This document shows, piece by piece, positions 53,128-63,047 of a stretch of 64,000 nt of DNA. Every line of letters begins with the position of its first letter. Positions within the stretch are counted from its first letter, which is position 1. The notes beneath the pieces were generated by a model. The model had not been told where the DNA came from. It did not search any database and saw only the letters and a program-made list of their open reading frames with translations. Source of the stretch: Lysinibacillus cavernae (GTDB taxonomy: Bacteria > Bacillota > Bacilli > Bacillales_A > Planococcaceae); assembly GCF_009724685.1 (NCBI RefSeq), contig NZ_WMEF01000007.1:1-64000 (forward strand). The letters are read 5' to 3'. Made by a program: the position numbers and the translations under genes.

Positions 53128-53649
53128 GTGAGTGAGCATTTAGCGGCCATTATGGCAGAACACGGTGAATACTGCTTACGAGTGGCTTATCTATATGTAA
53201 AGGACTGGGCGATTGCAGAAGAAATTGTTCAGGATGTATTTTTTGCCTATTATCGTCAGCAGGATCGCTTTGAACAAAGATCATCTTTAAAGACGTATTT
53301 AGTCAAAATCACTGTCCATAAAAGTCATGATTATCTACGAAGTTGGAAAAATAAACGACATCTCTTGTTGGAAAAATTACATATTGGGGCAAGCAAACGG
53401 ACACCAGAAACAGCGTTAATAGCAAAGGATGAGCGGACAACATTAACGTTTGCGTTATTTGAGTTACCCATTACTTATAGAGAAGTTGTCATTCTTTATT
53501 ATTATCAAGAATTAAAAGTTAGAGAAATAGCAGATATTCTTACCTGTACAGAAAATACGATTAAAACAAGATTGCATCGAGCAAGAAAAATGTTGCAGGA
53601 AAAATTAACGAATAGTGAGTGGGAGGTGTTAGCAGATGACAACTTTTAA
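53128..53649 (+). CDS. ECF-family RNA polymerase sigma factor
   Basis: A 173-residue ECF sigma factor. Region 2 is visible as YLYVKDWAIAEEIVQDVFFAYYRQQDRF (about 21-48) and region 4 as LPITYREVVILYYYQELKVREIADILTCTENTIKTRLHRARKMLQEKL (about 112-159). I start at GTG 53128, seven bases after AGGAGG, rather than the in-frame ATG at 53107 that precedes the ribosome binding site. The 3' end overlaps the anti-sigma gene by 14 bases. The -35/-10 elements upstream resemble those bound by such sigma factors. Confidence 0.92.
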   Translation: MSEHLAAIMAEHGEYCLRVAYLYVKDWAIAEEIVQDVFFAYYRQQDRFEQRSSLKTYLVKITVHKSHDYLRSWKNKRHLLLEKLHIGASKRTPETALIAKDERTTLTFALFELPITYREVVILYYYQELKVREIADILTCTENTIKTRLHRARKMLQEKLTNSEWEVLADDNF

Positions 53650-54574
53650 AGAGAAGTTGGATAAAGAGTTTGGTGAAGCACCACGATTTACTCAGTCTTT
53701 ACAGCAGGATATTTTACAGCAAGTGCAGCAAACAAGGAAGGAACCTAGAAGATGGCAATATCCACTAATCATTATCGGCACAATTGTGACGTTACTATTA
53801 CTAATAGAGATGGGTCCTCTTGGACATGTAGATCATGTTAAACATGCTTCGATTGTTCAATTGGCTCAACAAGAAGAAATAAAAAAGTATACTATGGCAC
53901 AAAATTGGGAGGAGGATTCCTTTAAAGCAGGAAGACCAGGCTGGGTCATAGGGCAACAAGTGTTTGAGCAAAGTTCGGATAAAGTGCAACTCAAAAAAAT
54001 ATTGCAACAAGCTACTGTTACATTGAAGAATGATCGAAAATTTTTCCGTGTAATGCGTGATATCTGGGTAGAGTTTGATAATGGACAGGTTGTAAAGCTA
54101 AAAATGTCCTTAAATGATGAGCATGTAATAATTAGTGATTACAATAACAACTTGTTCTATATAGTAGAAAATGAAGATATGGCATCTGCTTATTTAGCTC
54201 TAGCAGAAAGAAATGATGTTGATATTGAAATAATGGATTTAATCGTTTTTATCGTCATTTTTATATCCATTGAAAAGCTTGTAGAGAAATTGGTTAGAAA
54301 AAAGTTCAACATACCAAAAGAGTACGTAAATAAAGGCCATCAACATGCCATTTGGATTGTTAAAATTTTGAATATCATAATGTTGATGGTAATCATGTTT
54401 AATGAATGGATTGTATATATGGTCATAGTTGGTGGATATTTAGCGGTTATCCTTTTCAGTTCTATTTTAATAGACTATTACTATGGTCGTGAGGAAAAAA
54501 GACATTATCTGTCAATCTGTTCAGCTCTCGTTGGTCTGCTATTACTAAGTCTATTTATTGTTTTTGTCAGTTAA
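53636..54574 (+). CDS. Anti-sigma-like membrane protein fused to DUF4181 domain
   Basis: A 312-residue protein. The cytoplasmic N-terminus (about 1-41) is the expected sigma-binding part. One membrane helix follows (about 42-60), then an extracytoplasmic domain (about 61-198). A C-terminal bundle of three or four helices (about 199-312) matches DUF4181-type proteins: IEKLVEKLVRKKFNIPKEYVNKGHQHAIWIVKIL and DYYYGREEKRHYLSI. The overlap with the ECF sigma gene indicates the cognate regulator. Typical anti-sigma proteins lack such a C-terminal membrane domain, so the fusion may receive a second signal or anchor a partner. Confidence 0.78.
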   Translation: MTTFKEKLDKEFGEAPRFTQSLQQDILQQVQQTRKEPRRWQYPLIIIGTIVTLLLLIEMGPLGHVDHVKHASIVQLAQQEEIKKYTMAQNWEEDSFKAGRPGWVIGQQVFEQSSDKVQLKKILQQATVTLKNDRKFFRVMRDIWVEFDNGQVVKLKMSLNDEHVIISDYNNNLFYIVENEDMASAYLALAERNDVDIEIMDLIVFIVIFISIEKLVEKLVRKKFNIPKEYVNKGHQHAIWIVKILNIIMLMVIMFNEWIVYMVIVGGYLAVILFSSILIDYYYGREEKRHYLSICSALVGLLLLSLFIVFVS

Positions 54575-54579
54575 ATGGA

Positions 54580-54623
54580 CAAAAGCCAGAACTCGAAAAA
54601 TTCTCGGGTTCAGGCTTTTTTTT
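54580..54623. terminator. Terminator shared by the sigma operon and convergent gene
   Basis: AAAAGCCAGAACTCGA pairs with TCGGGTTCAGGCTTTT with small mismatches, followed by eight T on the plus strand. It overlaps the 3' end of the convergent membrane protein gene. Confidence 0.85.
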
Positions 54624-55875
54624 CTACAGTCTGGGTCATTTCGGTCTGAAGCATTAATTGATAGATACTAGAGATCATAAAGCTAGCAGCTAATCCGTAT
54701 AGCATATTGAAGCTAATACCTACACCAATGCCTATGATAATTGATAGAAGTATGACAAGCCAGCTAAATTTATGGATACTTCGATTAGTAAATAAAAGGA
54801 TTAACATAAACGGTAGCATTGTAATGTGCAGGAAAGCGAATGAATAAATAACGCCTAAAATAGTTAGGTCAATGGACAAGAAAAATGTCAATAGTACGAT
54901 CATAAGACCAAACAAATAGAAATAATAGGGTCTTTTCTTAGCAAAAAATCGTTTCGTTGCTCGCATGTCGACAAGCAAGGTCGTCACTACGGCTACTATT
55001 ACAATGACAAGAAAAGCAAAAGTAAGAAACCCTGGCTGTACTTCATACAAAAATGTGAAAATCAGCACTTGAAACTGGCCAAAGGCGCCACTGTATAAAG
55101 CAATCATTAATATAGCCGTAAATGACAGTGTCAATAATGCTAAAATCACACCCGATGAAAACAGGCTTCGCCGTACTTTTTTGGGCTTGATAAAGGCAAT
55201 TAAATACCAAGTTGATTTATCAAAAAGTACTTGACCTAAAACGGCTAGTTGAATAATGACATAGAACAGGAGAATTTCGCTATTTTTAAAATAAAATAAA
55301 TAAGGGTGATATAAACGAATGCCTTCATATACACTACTTGCTCCATTTTGTACAAAATAATAAATAGGAATGAAAATAAGTAAAGAAAAAAGGGCAATGA
55401 TAAATAAAATTTCTAGCCATAGTATACTTTTCACAGACATGACACGATCAAGAAGTAACATGACGAGCATAAATAGCAGAAGCGTAATAGGCACTGGTAT
55501 ATTTAACATAATTTCAGATAAAACACTAATGCTTATTAATTGAATTAACCAAAGTTCTATACCTGTCAGAAGGTAAAATAGCCGTATAATTTTTAAGTTT
55601 GTGCCACTCAATTTTTGCTGTATGGTAAATAGTAAAAAACTTTGTGTATGCTGGTTTTGCTTGTAAGCACTCTTATTTAACAAAGAGCCAAGTACAATAA
55701 ATGAAATAGCTGTTGCTAATGTATAACAAATACCCGCCATAAAACCAAAAGAAATAAGGGCAGAAGGAGAGGACAATAATAAGTTACCATTGATCCATCT
55801 AGCTAAAAGAATAATGACACCTGCTGCGGTGCTCAAACTTGCAAACGGTACGAGCAAAGAAAATTTCTTTAACAT
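54610..55875 (-). CDS. Polytopic membrane protein, LeuT-fold transporter-like
   Basis: A 421-residue protein with about 11-12 predicted membrane helices and short loops. I do not recognise a precise family. Weak resemblance to amino-acid/sodium symporters (APC/LeuT superfamily) is seen in LLVPFASLSTAAGVIILLARW and FGFMAGICYTLATA. It is the last gene of an operon whose first two genes encode a histidine kinase and a response regulator; only four bases separate it from the regulator. It could be the transporter under their control or a sensor for the kinase, which lacks its own sensing domain. Confidence 0.72.
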   Translation of the reverse strand: MLKKFSLLVPFASLSTAAGVIILLARWINGNLLLSSPSALISFGFMAGICYTLATAISFIVLGSLLNKSAYKQNQHTQSFLLFTIQQKLSGTNLKIIRLFYLLTGIELWLIQLISISVLSEIMLNIPVPITLLLFMLVMLLLDRVMSVKSILWLEILFIIALFSLLIFIPIYYFVQNGASSVYEGIRLYHPYLFYFKNSEILLFYVIIQLAVLGQVLFDKSTWYLIAFIKPKKVRRSLFSSGVILALLTLSFTAILMIALYSGAFGQFQVLIFTFLYEVQPGFLTFAFLVIVIVAVVTTLLVDMRATKRFFAKKRPYYFYLFGLMIVLLTFFLSIDLTILGVIYSFAFLHITMLPFMLILLFTNRSIHKFSWLVILLSIIIGIGVGISFNMLYGLAASFMISSIYQLMLQTEMTQTVEKKA

Positions 55876-55879
55876 GCCG

Positions 55880-56578
55880 TCAAATACCTTTACTCATTTT
55901 AATGGACTTGTATTGACGAGGTGATTGATTATATTTTTTCTTAAAAGCTACACTAAAATAGTGCTGGCTATTAAATCCACAGCTCTCAGCAATCGCAGAC
56001 ATACTCGCGTCCAGATTTTCGTTTATTTTCTTCACTGCCATTTCGAGGCGATAACTATTTATATATTCATTAATTCCGATGGACTGCTCCTCTAAAAATT
56101 TTCGACTTAAATAGCTAGGATTCAAATGAATCTTCTCAGCAATTATATTTAAACTCAGTTTTTCATGATAGTTTTCATGAATATAGGAAAGTGCGCTTTG
56201 AATCGCATCATGGTTAGAGCTCCATACTTTATATTTCTCCACGATATCATTTAATTCACTAGCAATTACAGGCTTTGTAAGATAATCTTTTACCCCGATA
56301 CGTAATGCTTGTTGAGCATATTCGAAGGTCTGATAGGCGGTTACCATAATGATGTCTACTTCATAAAGTTCTTTTAGCTCCTTACTCAACGTGATTCCAT
56401 CTTTCCCAGGCATTTGAATATCCAAAAAGGCAATAGTCATACGGTGCTTTTTAGCTAATTGCAGAGCTTGTGATGCATCCTGAGCAGTATGGAATGTCCA
56501 ATTAGGGAAATGTGGCTTTAATAAATAGATCATTTGCTCAAGCTCTAACGGCTCATCATCTGCGATTAATATATTCAT
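55880..56578 (-). CDS. Response regulator with AraC-type DNA-binding domain
   Basis: A 232-residue YesN-type regulator. The receiver domain has phosphoacceptor Asp53 (AFLDIQMPGKDG), acid pair DDEP at 7-10 and Lys102 (KDYLTKPV). The C-terminal AraC helix-turn-helix (about 130-230) shows AEKIHLNPSYLSRKFLEEQSIGINEYINSYRLEMA and AESCGFNSQHYFSVAFKKKYNQSPRQYK. It is cotranscribed with the histidine kinase upstream and the membrane protein downstream. Confidence 0.94.
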   Translation of the reverse strand: MNILIADDEPLELEQMIYLLKPHFPNWTFHTAQDASQALQLAKKHRMTIAFLDIQMPGKDGITLSKELKELYEVDIIMVTAYQTFEYAQQALRIGVKDYLTKPVIASELNDIVEKYKVWSSNHDAIQSALSYIHENYHEKLSLNIIAEKIHLNPSYLSRKFLEEQSIGINEYINSYRLEMAVKKINENLDASMSAIAESCGFNSQHYFSVAFKKKYNQSPRQYKSIKMSKGI

Positions 56579-56616
56579 GGTGTGAGTCTCCCTTCACATT
56601 CAAATTTATAGAAAGC

Positions 56617-57369
56617 CTAAGCGGGAACATGGATCGTAACAGTATATAACTGTTCATTATTTTGGATCGAGAATAACATATTTTCGAGTCCATAAATGAG
56701 CTCAAGTCGTTTTCTAATATTTTCAAGACCATACCCTTGTTGCAATTCATCTTCTACCTGCATAGTTGCAGTTTCAATCTTTTCAAAAGGTTGTGTATTT
56801 TTTATCTCTATTAATAATAACTTGTCCATTTTTTTAATAGTAATGGATAACTCCGCAGGTCCTATATGTTTTTCAAAGCTATGTTTATATGCATTTTCAA
56901 TAATGGTCTGCAGAATAAATGGAGGTATTTGTACGGACAGAGCTTCATCGTCAACATACTTATGGATTGTCAAACGATGTCCAAAGCGTAACTGTTGAAT
57001 ATTTAAATAACTATCGACAAATTGTACCTCGTTCTTTAACGCAATTAAAACCTCGTGACTATTGTACTTAAATTTAAAAAACGTTGCTAATGCCTCGATG
57101 CCTGCTACCAAATCTTCCTTTCGATTGATTCGGGCTAGGCTTAGTAATGAATTTAATGCGTTAAAAAAGAAATGTGGCTGGATTTGCTGATTTAACTGGA
57201 GAATATTCGCTCTTTGTAAATCCTGCTCAAGCTCTAAATTTCTTTTTTCCTCCTCAAGGCTATCAATTTGTTTTTCGAAAATAAATATAAAAGTAAGCAG
57301 AAAAGCTCCAATAATTGGAGCAATTACACATAGGAGAATATATATGTTGAAGGTTTCTGGTTGTAACAT
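56617..57369 (-). CDS. Sensor histidine kinase (YesM/LytS-like, no sensor domain)
   Basis: A 250-residue kinase with one N-terminal membrane helix (about 9-31), no extracellular domain, and a coiled-coil linker. The phosphoacceptor motif is QQIQPHFFFNALNSLLSLARI with His66. The ATPase domain has NAYKHSFEK (N box) and GYGLENIRKRLELIYG (G box). GGAGAGG precedes the ATG. Most YesM-type kinases have a large sensor; its absence here suggests it takes its signal from the polytopic membrane protein encoded two genes later. Confidence 0.9.
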   Translation of the reverse strand: MLQPETFNIYILLCVIAPIIGAFLLTFIFIFEKQIDSLEEEKRNLELEQDLQRANILQLNQQIQPHFFFNALNSLLSLARINRKEDLVAGIEALATFFKFKYNSHEVLIALKNEVQFVDSYLNIQQLRFGHRLTIHKYVDDEALSVQIPPFILQTIIENAYKHSFEKHIGPAELSITIKKMDKLLLIEIKNTQPFEKIETATMQVEDELQQGYGLENIRKRLELIYGLENMLFSIQNNEQLYTVTIHVPA

Positions 57370-57406
57370 AATGACCTCTCCATTTATTTTATAAGTGTAA
57401 GATACA

Positions 57407-58399
57407 TTAAACTAAATTTTCTGCAAAATGGCAAGCTACTTTATGGGTAGCAGTGATTTCTCGTAATGCTGGAGCTTCTGTTTTACATTTATCTGTTGCG
57501 AATGGGCAGCGTGTATGAAAGCTACAGCCAGTAGGCGGATTAAGAGGTGATGGTAAATCTCCTTTTAAAATAATGCGCTCTTTACGGTGTTGCTTATCAA
57601 TTACTGGAATAGAAGAAAACAGAGCCTTTGTATAAGGGTGATGCGGCTGAGTGAAAAGGGAATGCTTATCAGCGATTTCTACAACTTTTCCAAGATACAT
57701 AACCATAATACGGTCTGAGATATGTCGAACAACGCTTAAATCATGAGAGATAAATAAAAATGTTAAATCTAAATCCCTTTGTAGCTGCTTCAGTAAATTT
57801 AAAATTTGTGCTTGAATGGAAACGTCTAAGGCAGAAACAGATTCATCACAAATAATAATTTTCGGATTGACAGCAAGCGCTCTCGCAATACCAATCCGCT
57901 GACGCTGACCACCTGAAAATTCATGTGGATAGCGTTCTAAGTACTCAGGACGTAATCCCACAAGTGACATTAACTCAATCATGCGTGCCTCTTGTTGATC
58001 TGGTGGTACTATTTTTTGAATAGACATAGCCTCAGTCAACATTTTACGTATAGTTCTTCTTGGGTTAAGAGAAGCGTAGGGATCTTGGAAAATAATTTGT
58101 ATATCCTTGCGCGCAGCTCGAAGCTCTTTTTTGTTCATATTCACTAAATTCTTACCAAATAACAACACTTCCCCGGAAGTAGGTTCATCTAATCTTAAGA
58201 TAGAACGACCAGTCGTTGATTTTCCGCAGCCAGATTCGCCAACGATGCTAAGTGTTTCACCAGGCATAATATCGAAGGAAATACCATCCACAGCTTTAAC
58301 AACTTGCTGTTGACCAAAGAGCTTTTCTTTTTTTAAGAAAAAATGTTGTTTTAAATCATTTACTTGTAATAGTGGTTGTGTTTGTTGTGCTGTTGTCAT
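57407..58399 (-). CDS. Peptide-type ABC transporter ATPase (OppF-like)
   Basis: A 330-residue ATPase with Walker [10 protein letters not shown], signature [19 protein letters not shown], Walker [15 protein letters not shown] (Glu then Ser in place of the more common EP) and the Cys-rich C-terminal element [15 protein letters not shown]. The start at ATG 58399 overlaps the previous ATPase stop (ATGA), with AAAGGAG about nine bases before it. The open frame runs upstream but would lie inside the preceding gene. It is the last gene of a four-gene minus-strand operon. Confidence 0.92.
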   Translation of the reverse strand: MTTAQQTQPLLQVNDLKQHFFLKKEKLFGQQQVVKAVDGISFDIMPGETLSIVGESGCGKSTTGRSILRLDEPTSGEVLLFGKNLVNMNKKELRAARKDIQIIFQDPYASLNPRRTIRKMLTEAMSIQKIVPPDQQEARMIELMSLVGLRPEYLERYPHEFSGGQRQRIGIARALAVNPKIIICDESVSALDVSIQAQILNLLKQLQRDLDLTFLFISHDLSVVRHISDRIMVMYLGKVVEIADKHSLFTQPHHPYTKALFSSIPVIDKQHRKERIILKGDLPSPLNPPTGCSFHTRCPFATDKCKTEAPALREITATHKVACHFAENLV

Positions 58400-59409
58400 A
58401 CTGTCATCTCCTTTATAAGTGTTTCTCCTTGCCATTCATTACTGTACATCCAGCATCTTACTTTTTTTCCTTGCTCAACAGTAAGAAGCTCGGGCTGTTG
58501 TTCACGACATAAATCCGTAGCAAATGGACAGCGTTCTGCATAACGGCAGCCAGTTGGATAATTATATGGACTTGGAACTGTTCCATGGATAGTAGATAAT
58601 TCTTCTTGGTCTTCATAAAGTTTTGGTAATGATTGAATCAATCCGTTGGTATATGGGTGTAACGGTTTTTCAAAAAGACTTTCTGTTGTGCCTTCCTCTA
58701 CAACCTGACCCGCATACATAACAGCAATTTTATCGCAGATTTCTGCTACAACACCAAGGTCATGGGTAATGAAGATAATACTCATTCCTAATTGTTTTTG
58801 CAGGTTTTGAATGATATCAATAATTTGAGCTTGAATGGTTACATCTAGAGCAGTTGTCGGTTCGTCAGCAATTAAAACATCCGGTGTACAAGCTAAGGCC
58901 ATCGCAATCATAATACGTTGACGCATCCCTCCACTTAACTGATAAGGTTCCTGCTTCGCTCTTTTTTCTGGTGCAGGAATCCCGACTAGGCGGATCATAT
59001 CAACAGCTTTTTGCCATGCTTCTTTACGTGATAAACCTTGGTGTAATCGAATCGATTCAGCAATCTGCTCTCCCACGGATAACACAGGGTTTAAGCTTGT
59101 CATCGGCTCTTGGAAAATCATTGATATTTTATTGCCTCGAATTTTGCGTAACTCTTCATCTGATAGTTTCAAGATGTCTATATTATTTAATAGAATTTCG
59201 CCATTGATGATTTTACCAGGAGGTGACGGTACTAAACGAAGTAACGACAGGGAAGTCATTGATTTCCCGCAACCAGATTCACCAACAATGCCTAGTGTTT
59301 CTCCTTTCTGAAGTGTAAAAGACACACCATCCACAGCTTTGGCAACACCCTCACTCGAATAAAAATACGTTTGTAAATTTTTTACTTCCAACACTGTTCC
59401 TTGTTTCAT
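58396..59409 (-). CDS. Peptide-type ABC transporter ATPase (OppD-like)
   Basis: A 337-residue ATPase with Walker [10 protein letters not shown], signature [12 protein letters not shown], Walker [15 protein letters not shown] and the C-terminal [15 protein letters not shown] element. GAGGGG precedes the ATG at 59409. It follows the permease genes with about 15 bases between, and its stop overlaps the next ATPase start by four bases, so the two are made together. Confidence 0.93.
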   Translation of the reverse strand: MKQGTVLEVKNLQTYFYSSEGVAKAVDGVSFTLQKGETLGIVGESGCGKSMTSLSLLRLVPSPPGKIINGEILLNNIDILKLSDEELRKIRGNKISMIFQEPMTSLNPVLSVGEQIAESIRLHQGLSRKEAWQKAVDMIRLVGIPAPEKRAKQEPYQLSGGMRQRIMIAMALACTPDVLIADEPTTALDVTIQAQIIDIIQNLQKQLGMSIIFITHDLGVVAEICDKIAVMYAGQVVEEGTTESLFEKPLHPYTNGLIQSLPKLYEDQEELSTIHGTVPSPYNYPTGCRYAERCPFATDLCREQQPELLTVEQGKKVRCWMYSNEWQGETLIKEMTV

Positions 59410-59424
59410 CTGTTTTTCCCCTCC

Positions 59425-60345
59425 CTAGTTTAAATCCATTCGCTTATTAAAGAATCGGTACAAAATGTCTACGAAAAGATTAATGAAAACAAATATTAAT
59501 GAGGCAACAAGAACGCCACCTTGTACGACAGGTATGTCACGTGTACGAATAGCATCTACAATCATACGACCTAATCCGTTGACAGCGAAAACAGATTCTA
59601 CTAATACTGTTCCGCCAAGTAAACTACCAAACTGTAAGCCTACAACTGTAATTACTGGAATTAAGGCATTACGTAATGCATGCTTTAAAATGATAATGTA
59701 ACCTTTTAAGCCTTTTGCTTTAGCAGTTCGGATATAGTCTTGGTTCACGACCTCTAACATACTAGAGCGAGTCATACGTGCAACGATAGCAGCACCACCA
59801 GCACCCAGTGTGACAGCAGGGAGAATTATATGTTTAGCACTTTCCCAGCCTGCCACAGGAAGCCAATGTAACTGGACAGAGAAAACGTACATTAATAAAA
59901 TACCTAGCCAGAAACTTGGTAGGGAGATTCCTAATAATGCGACAATCATTAATCCAACATCCATTATTGAATAAGGACGGATTGCAGAGATGATGCCGGC
60001 AATAAGCCCCAAAATAATAGTGATTAAAATACTATAAAAGGCAAGCTCAATTGTAATAGGTAAACGAGCAGTAATTTCTTCAAATACAGGTTGGTTATTT
60101 TTTAATGAATGGCCCATATCCCCTTGTAGAAGATTTTTAATGTAATCTGTGTATTGAACAGCTAGTGGTTTATTAAGCCCTAAATTTTCACGTAATTCCG
60201 CAACAGTTTCTTGTGAAGCTCCTTCACCTGCTAATATTATCGCTGGGTCACCAGGTATCATCTGCATAATTAGAAAAACAACAAGCGTTACACCGAGTGT
60301 CACAGGAATAATTTGGGCTAGTCGTTTTAAGATAAATAAGATCAT
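59425..60345 (-). CDS. Peptide-type ABC transporter permease (DppB-like)
   Basis: A 306-residue membrane permease. The motif QMIPGDPAIILAGEGAS (about 28-44) and the permease loop RMTRSSMLEVVNQDYIRTAKAKGLKGYIIILKHALRNALIPV are visible. About six membrane spans are expected. It is the second gene of the operon, 14 bases after the DppC-like permease, and forms the heterodimeric channel with it. Confidence 0.94.
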   Translation of the reverse strand: MILFILKRLAQIIPVTLGVTLVVFLIMQMIPGDPAIILAGEGASQETVAELRENLGLNKPLAVQYTDYIKNLLQGDMGHSLKNNQPVFEEITARLPITIELAFYSILITIILGLIAGIISAIRPYSIMDVGLMIVALLGISLPSFWLGILLMYVFSVQLHWLPVAGWESAKHIILPAVTLGAGGAAIVARMTRSSMLEVVNQDYIRTAKAKGLKGYIIILKHALRNALIPVITVVGLQFGSLLGGTVLVESVFAVNGLGRMIVDAIRTRDIPVVQGGVLVASLIFVFINLFVDILYRFFNKRMDLN

Positions 60346-60359
60346 GTGTCTTCTCTCCT

Positions 60360-61262
60360 TTAATTTTTCATTCTTGGGTCGAGCGCATCGCGTAAACCAT
60401 CTCCAAATAAGTTAAATCCTAGTATAAGTATGGAAATCATAATACCAGGGAATAACGCCATATAAGGAGCAGTAAACAGGAAATCACGACCATTTGATAA
60501 CATGGCACCCCATTCAGGAGAAGGCGGTTGCGCACCTAAACCTAAGAATGATAGACCTGCCGCAGATAGAATAGCAGTCGCTATGCGCATAGATGCTTGT
60601 ACAATAATCGGTGACAAAATGTTTGGGAAAATATGCTTAATTAATATCGTCATATCATTTGCTCCAAGTGTTTTGACTGCGTCAATATATTCCAACTTTT
60701 TAACTTCCATTGTTGATCCACGTACGATACGTGCAAACATTGGAATAGAGAAAAATCCAACAGCAATCGTTACATTAATAAGACTTGGCCCTAATGCGCT
60801 GACGATGGCTAATGCTAACAAAATACCTGGGAAAGCGAGCATGATATCTAAAATTCGACTAATAATTGAATCAACCCATTTGCCATAATAGCCCGAGATG
60901 AGCCCTAACAGTGTTCCAATTGTTCCACCAAAAAAGACAGCAGAAATACCAACGCCAATTGATAAACGTGATCCGTATAAAATTCGACTTAAAATATCTC
61001 GTCCTTTGTCATCAGTTCCCATTAAATGATCTAAACTTGGTCCTTGTAATTTTTGATCTAGCTGTACGTCGTACGGATCATAAGGGGCTAAAATTGGCCC
61101 GATGAGGAACATCAATGTATATAGAAGAATGATGATACCTCCTGCGACAGCAGCTTTATTTTTTTTGATTTTGTTTAGGAAAGAAACAAGATTCTTTTTT
61201 CTAGATGCCTTGCGTGCATTCACTAAAACAGAATGGTCGATTGTTGTAGTTACTTTATCCAT
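60360..61262 (-). CDS. Peptide-type ABC transporter permease (DppC-like)
   Basis: A 300-residue permease. An N-terminal basic segment precedes the first helix (AAVAGGIIILLYTLMFLIGPILAPYDPYDV). The motif HLMGTDDKGRDILSRILYGSRLSIGVGIS and the loop RIVRGSTMEVKKLEYIDAVKTLGANDMTILIKHIFPN are typical. It starts the minus-strand operon and is divergent from the binding protein gene at 61445, with about 180 AT-rich bases between. Confidence 0.94.
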   Translation of the reverse strand: MDKVTTTIDHSVLVNARKASRKKNLVSFLNKIKKNKAAVAGGIIILLYTLMFLIGPILAPYDPYDVQLDQKLQGPSLDHLMGTDDKGRDILSRILYGSRLSIGVGISAVFFGGTIGTLLGLISGYYGKWVDSIISRILDIMLAFPGILLALAIVSALGPSLINVTIAVGFFSIPMFARIVRGSTMEVKKLEYIDAVKTLGANDMTILIKHIFPNILSPIIVQASMRIATAILSAAGLSFLGLGAQPPSPEWGAMLSNGRDFLFTAPYMALFPGIMISILILGFNLFGDGLRDALDPRMKN

Positions 61263-61444
61263 ATCGAATACTCCTTTTCTATTTGATTTGATTTCAATTT
61301 AGTGAAAAGCGTAAAGAATGTAAATAATTTATGAGCTATTAGTCAGAAAATTTAAAAAACACGTAAATATTTTAAAAAACAAGTGAATTTTATTTCTTTA
61401 TAATTCGAAATGTAAGTATCAAATCACACAAGGAGGAAATGGTT

Positions 61445-63004
61445 ATGAAGAACATGAAGTTGTTTTTTTTTATGGCACTAATTACTGTACTCGTTTTGCA
61501 GGCATGCTCTACAGCTAGTAATAAGAGTGCAGAAGGTTCCAAAGAGGGATCAAAAAGTGTAGGAGGAGAATTGGTAGTTTTAAGAGCATCAGATGCGACA
61601 AGCCTTGATCCTCATTTTATTACAGATATTCCTTCAGCGAATATTATTCATGGCAAAGTATATGAAACACTCGTTGCATTTGATAGAGACCGCAAAATCG
61701 TTCCATTACTTGCAAAAGAATGGGAGCAAAAAGATGATGTCACTTGGACATTTACATTGAATGAAGGCATTAAATTCCATGATGGAGCAGATTTTAATGC
61801 AGAGGCTGTAAAAGCTACATTCGATCGTATTTTAGACCCTGCAACTGGGTCACCACAGCGTGATAAATTATCAATGATTAATGAAGTAGTGGTAAACGAT
61901 GAATATGTTGTAACATTGAAATTAAAAGAATCGTATGCACCGCTTTTATCAATTTTAGCAAGTCAAGAAGGTAGTATGATTAGCCCGAAAGCTATTGCTG
62001 AAGCTGCTGATGAATTAGCAACACATCCAGTAGGAACAGGTCCATTTGTATTTGAAGCTTGGAAGTCAGGTCAAGAAATTACATTAAATTCAAATAAAGA
62101 TTACTGGGGCACTGTACCGAAAGTAGATAAAGTAACATTTAAAGTTGTACCAGAAGATTCTACTCGTTTAGCAATGATTGAAAGTGGTGAAGCACATATT
62201 GCTGAACAAGTACCTGTAACAGAGATTGATCGCATTGAAAATGCATCGACTATGAATCTATTCCGTGCAGAAGGTCTTGCAGTAGAATTTATCGGTTTCA
62301 ATGTGAAAGACGCACTATTATCTGATGTAAAAGTACGTCAAGCAATTAGCTATGCAGTTGACCGTGAAGCTATTATTAGCGGTATTTATGATAACGTAGG
62401 CACACTTGCAAATTCTGCAATGAGTCCAAAAATTATTGGTTATTCTAGTGAAACGAAGCCGTATGACTATGATGTAGTGAAGGCAAAAGAATTATTAAAA
62501 GAAGCTGGCGTTCAAGAGGGAACGAAAGTTAAATTACTTACAAGTGACCGTAAAGAGCGTATCAATATGGCTGAGGTTGTACAATCTCAATTAAAAGGTA
62601 TTGGACTAGATGTTGAAATTCAAGTAATGGAGTATGGTGCATTTATTTCTGAAATCACGAAAGAGCAGCACCAGCTGTTTATTAGTGGGTGGGGGAATGC
62701 TACTGGGGATGCTGATTATAACCAATATAATCTATTCCACTCTGCTTCAATGGGACCTCCAGGAAACCATTTCTACTATGAAAACCCAGAAGTAGATAAG
62801 CTAATTGAGCAAGGACGTTCTGAATCAAATCAAGAGGCACGTAACGAAATCTACAAAAAAGCGATGCAAATGGAGTTAGATGAAGCTGTGTACATTCCAG
62901 TTCGTAACTACGAGCATTTAGCAGTCTACAGCAATGCTGTTAAAGGTTTCTGGTTGGATGCGTCTAACTATACGATGATCAGTGGCGTTGAAATTGTAGA
63001 ATAA
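61445..63004 (+). CDS. Peptide-type ABC transporter substrate-binding lipoprotein
   Basis: A 519-residue family 5 solute-binding lipoprotein. The lipobox is LQAC (Cys about 21). Typical strands read GGELVVLRASDATSLDPHFITDIPSANIIHGKVYETLVAFD, FTLNEGIKFHDGADFNAEAVKATFDRILDP and GTGPFVFEAWKSGQEITLNSN. I choose ATG 61445, eight bases after AAGGAGG; an in-frame ATG at 61439 is too close. It partners the divergent permease/ATPase operon. A cytosine-deaminase-like amidohydrolase follows, so the ligand may be an amide or heterocycle rather than a plain peptide. Confidence 0.93.
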   Translation: MKNMKLFFFMALITVLVLQACSTASNKSAEGSKEGSKSVGGELVVLRASDATSLDPHFITDIPSANIIHGKVYETLVAFDRDRKIVPLLAKEWEQKDDVTWTFTLNEGIKFHDGADFNAEAVKATFDRILDPATGSPQRDKLSMINEVVVNDEYVVTLKLKESYAPLLSILASQEGSMISPKAIAEAADELATHPVGTGPFVFEAWKSGQEITLNSNKDYWGTVPKVDKVTFKVVPEDSTRLAMIESGEAHIAEQVPVTEIDRIENASTMNLFRAEGLAVEFIGFNVKDALLSDVKVRQAISYAVDREAIISGIYDNVGTLANSAMSPKIIGYSSETKPYDYDVVKAKELLKEAGVQEGTKVKLLTSDRKERINMAEVVQSQLKGIGLDVEIQVMEYGAFISEITKEQHQLFISGWGNATGDADYNQYNLFHSASMGPPGNHFYYENPEVDKLIEQGRSESNQEARNEIYKKAMQMELDEAVYIPVRNYEHLAVYSNAVKGFWLDASNYTMISGVEIVE

Positions 63005-63047
63005 TTAAATTTAGAGATATACAGAAAATACCAATTGGGAGGAAACT

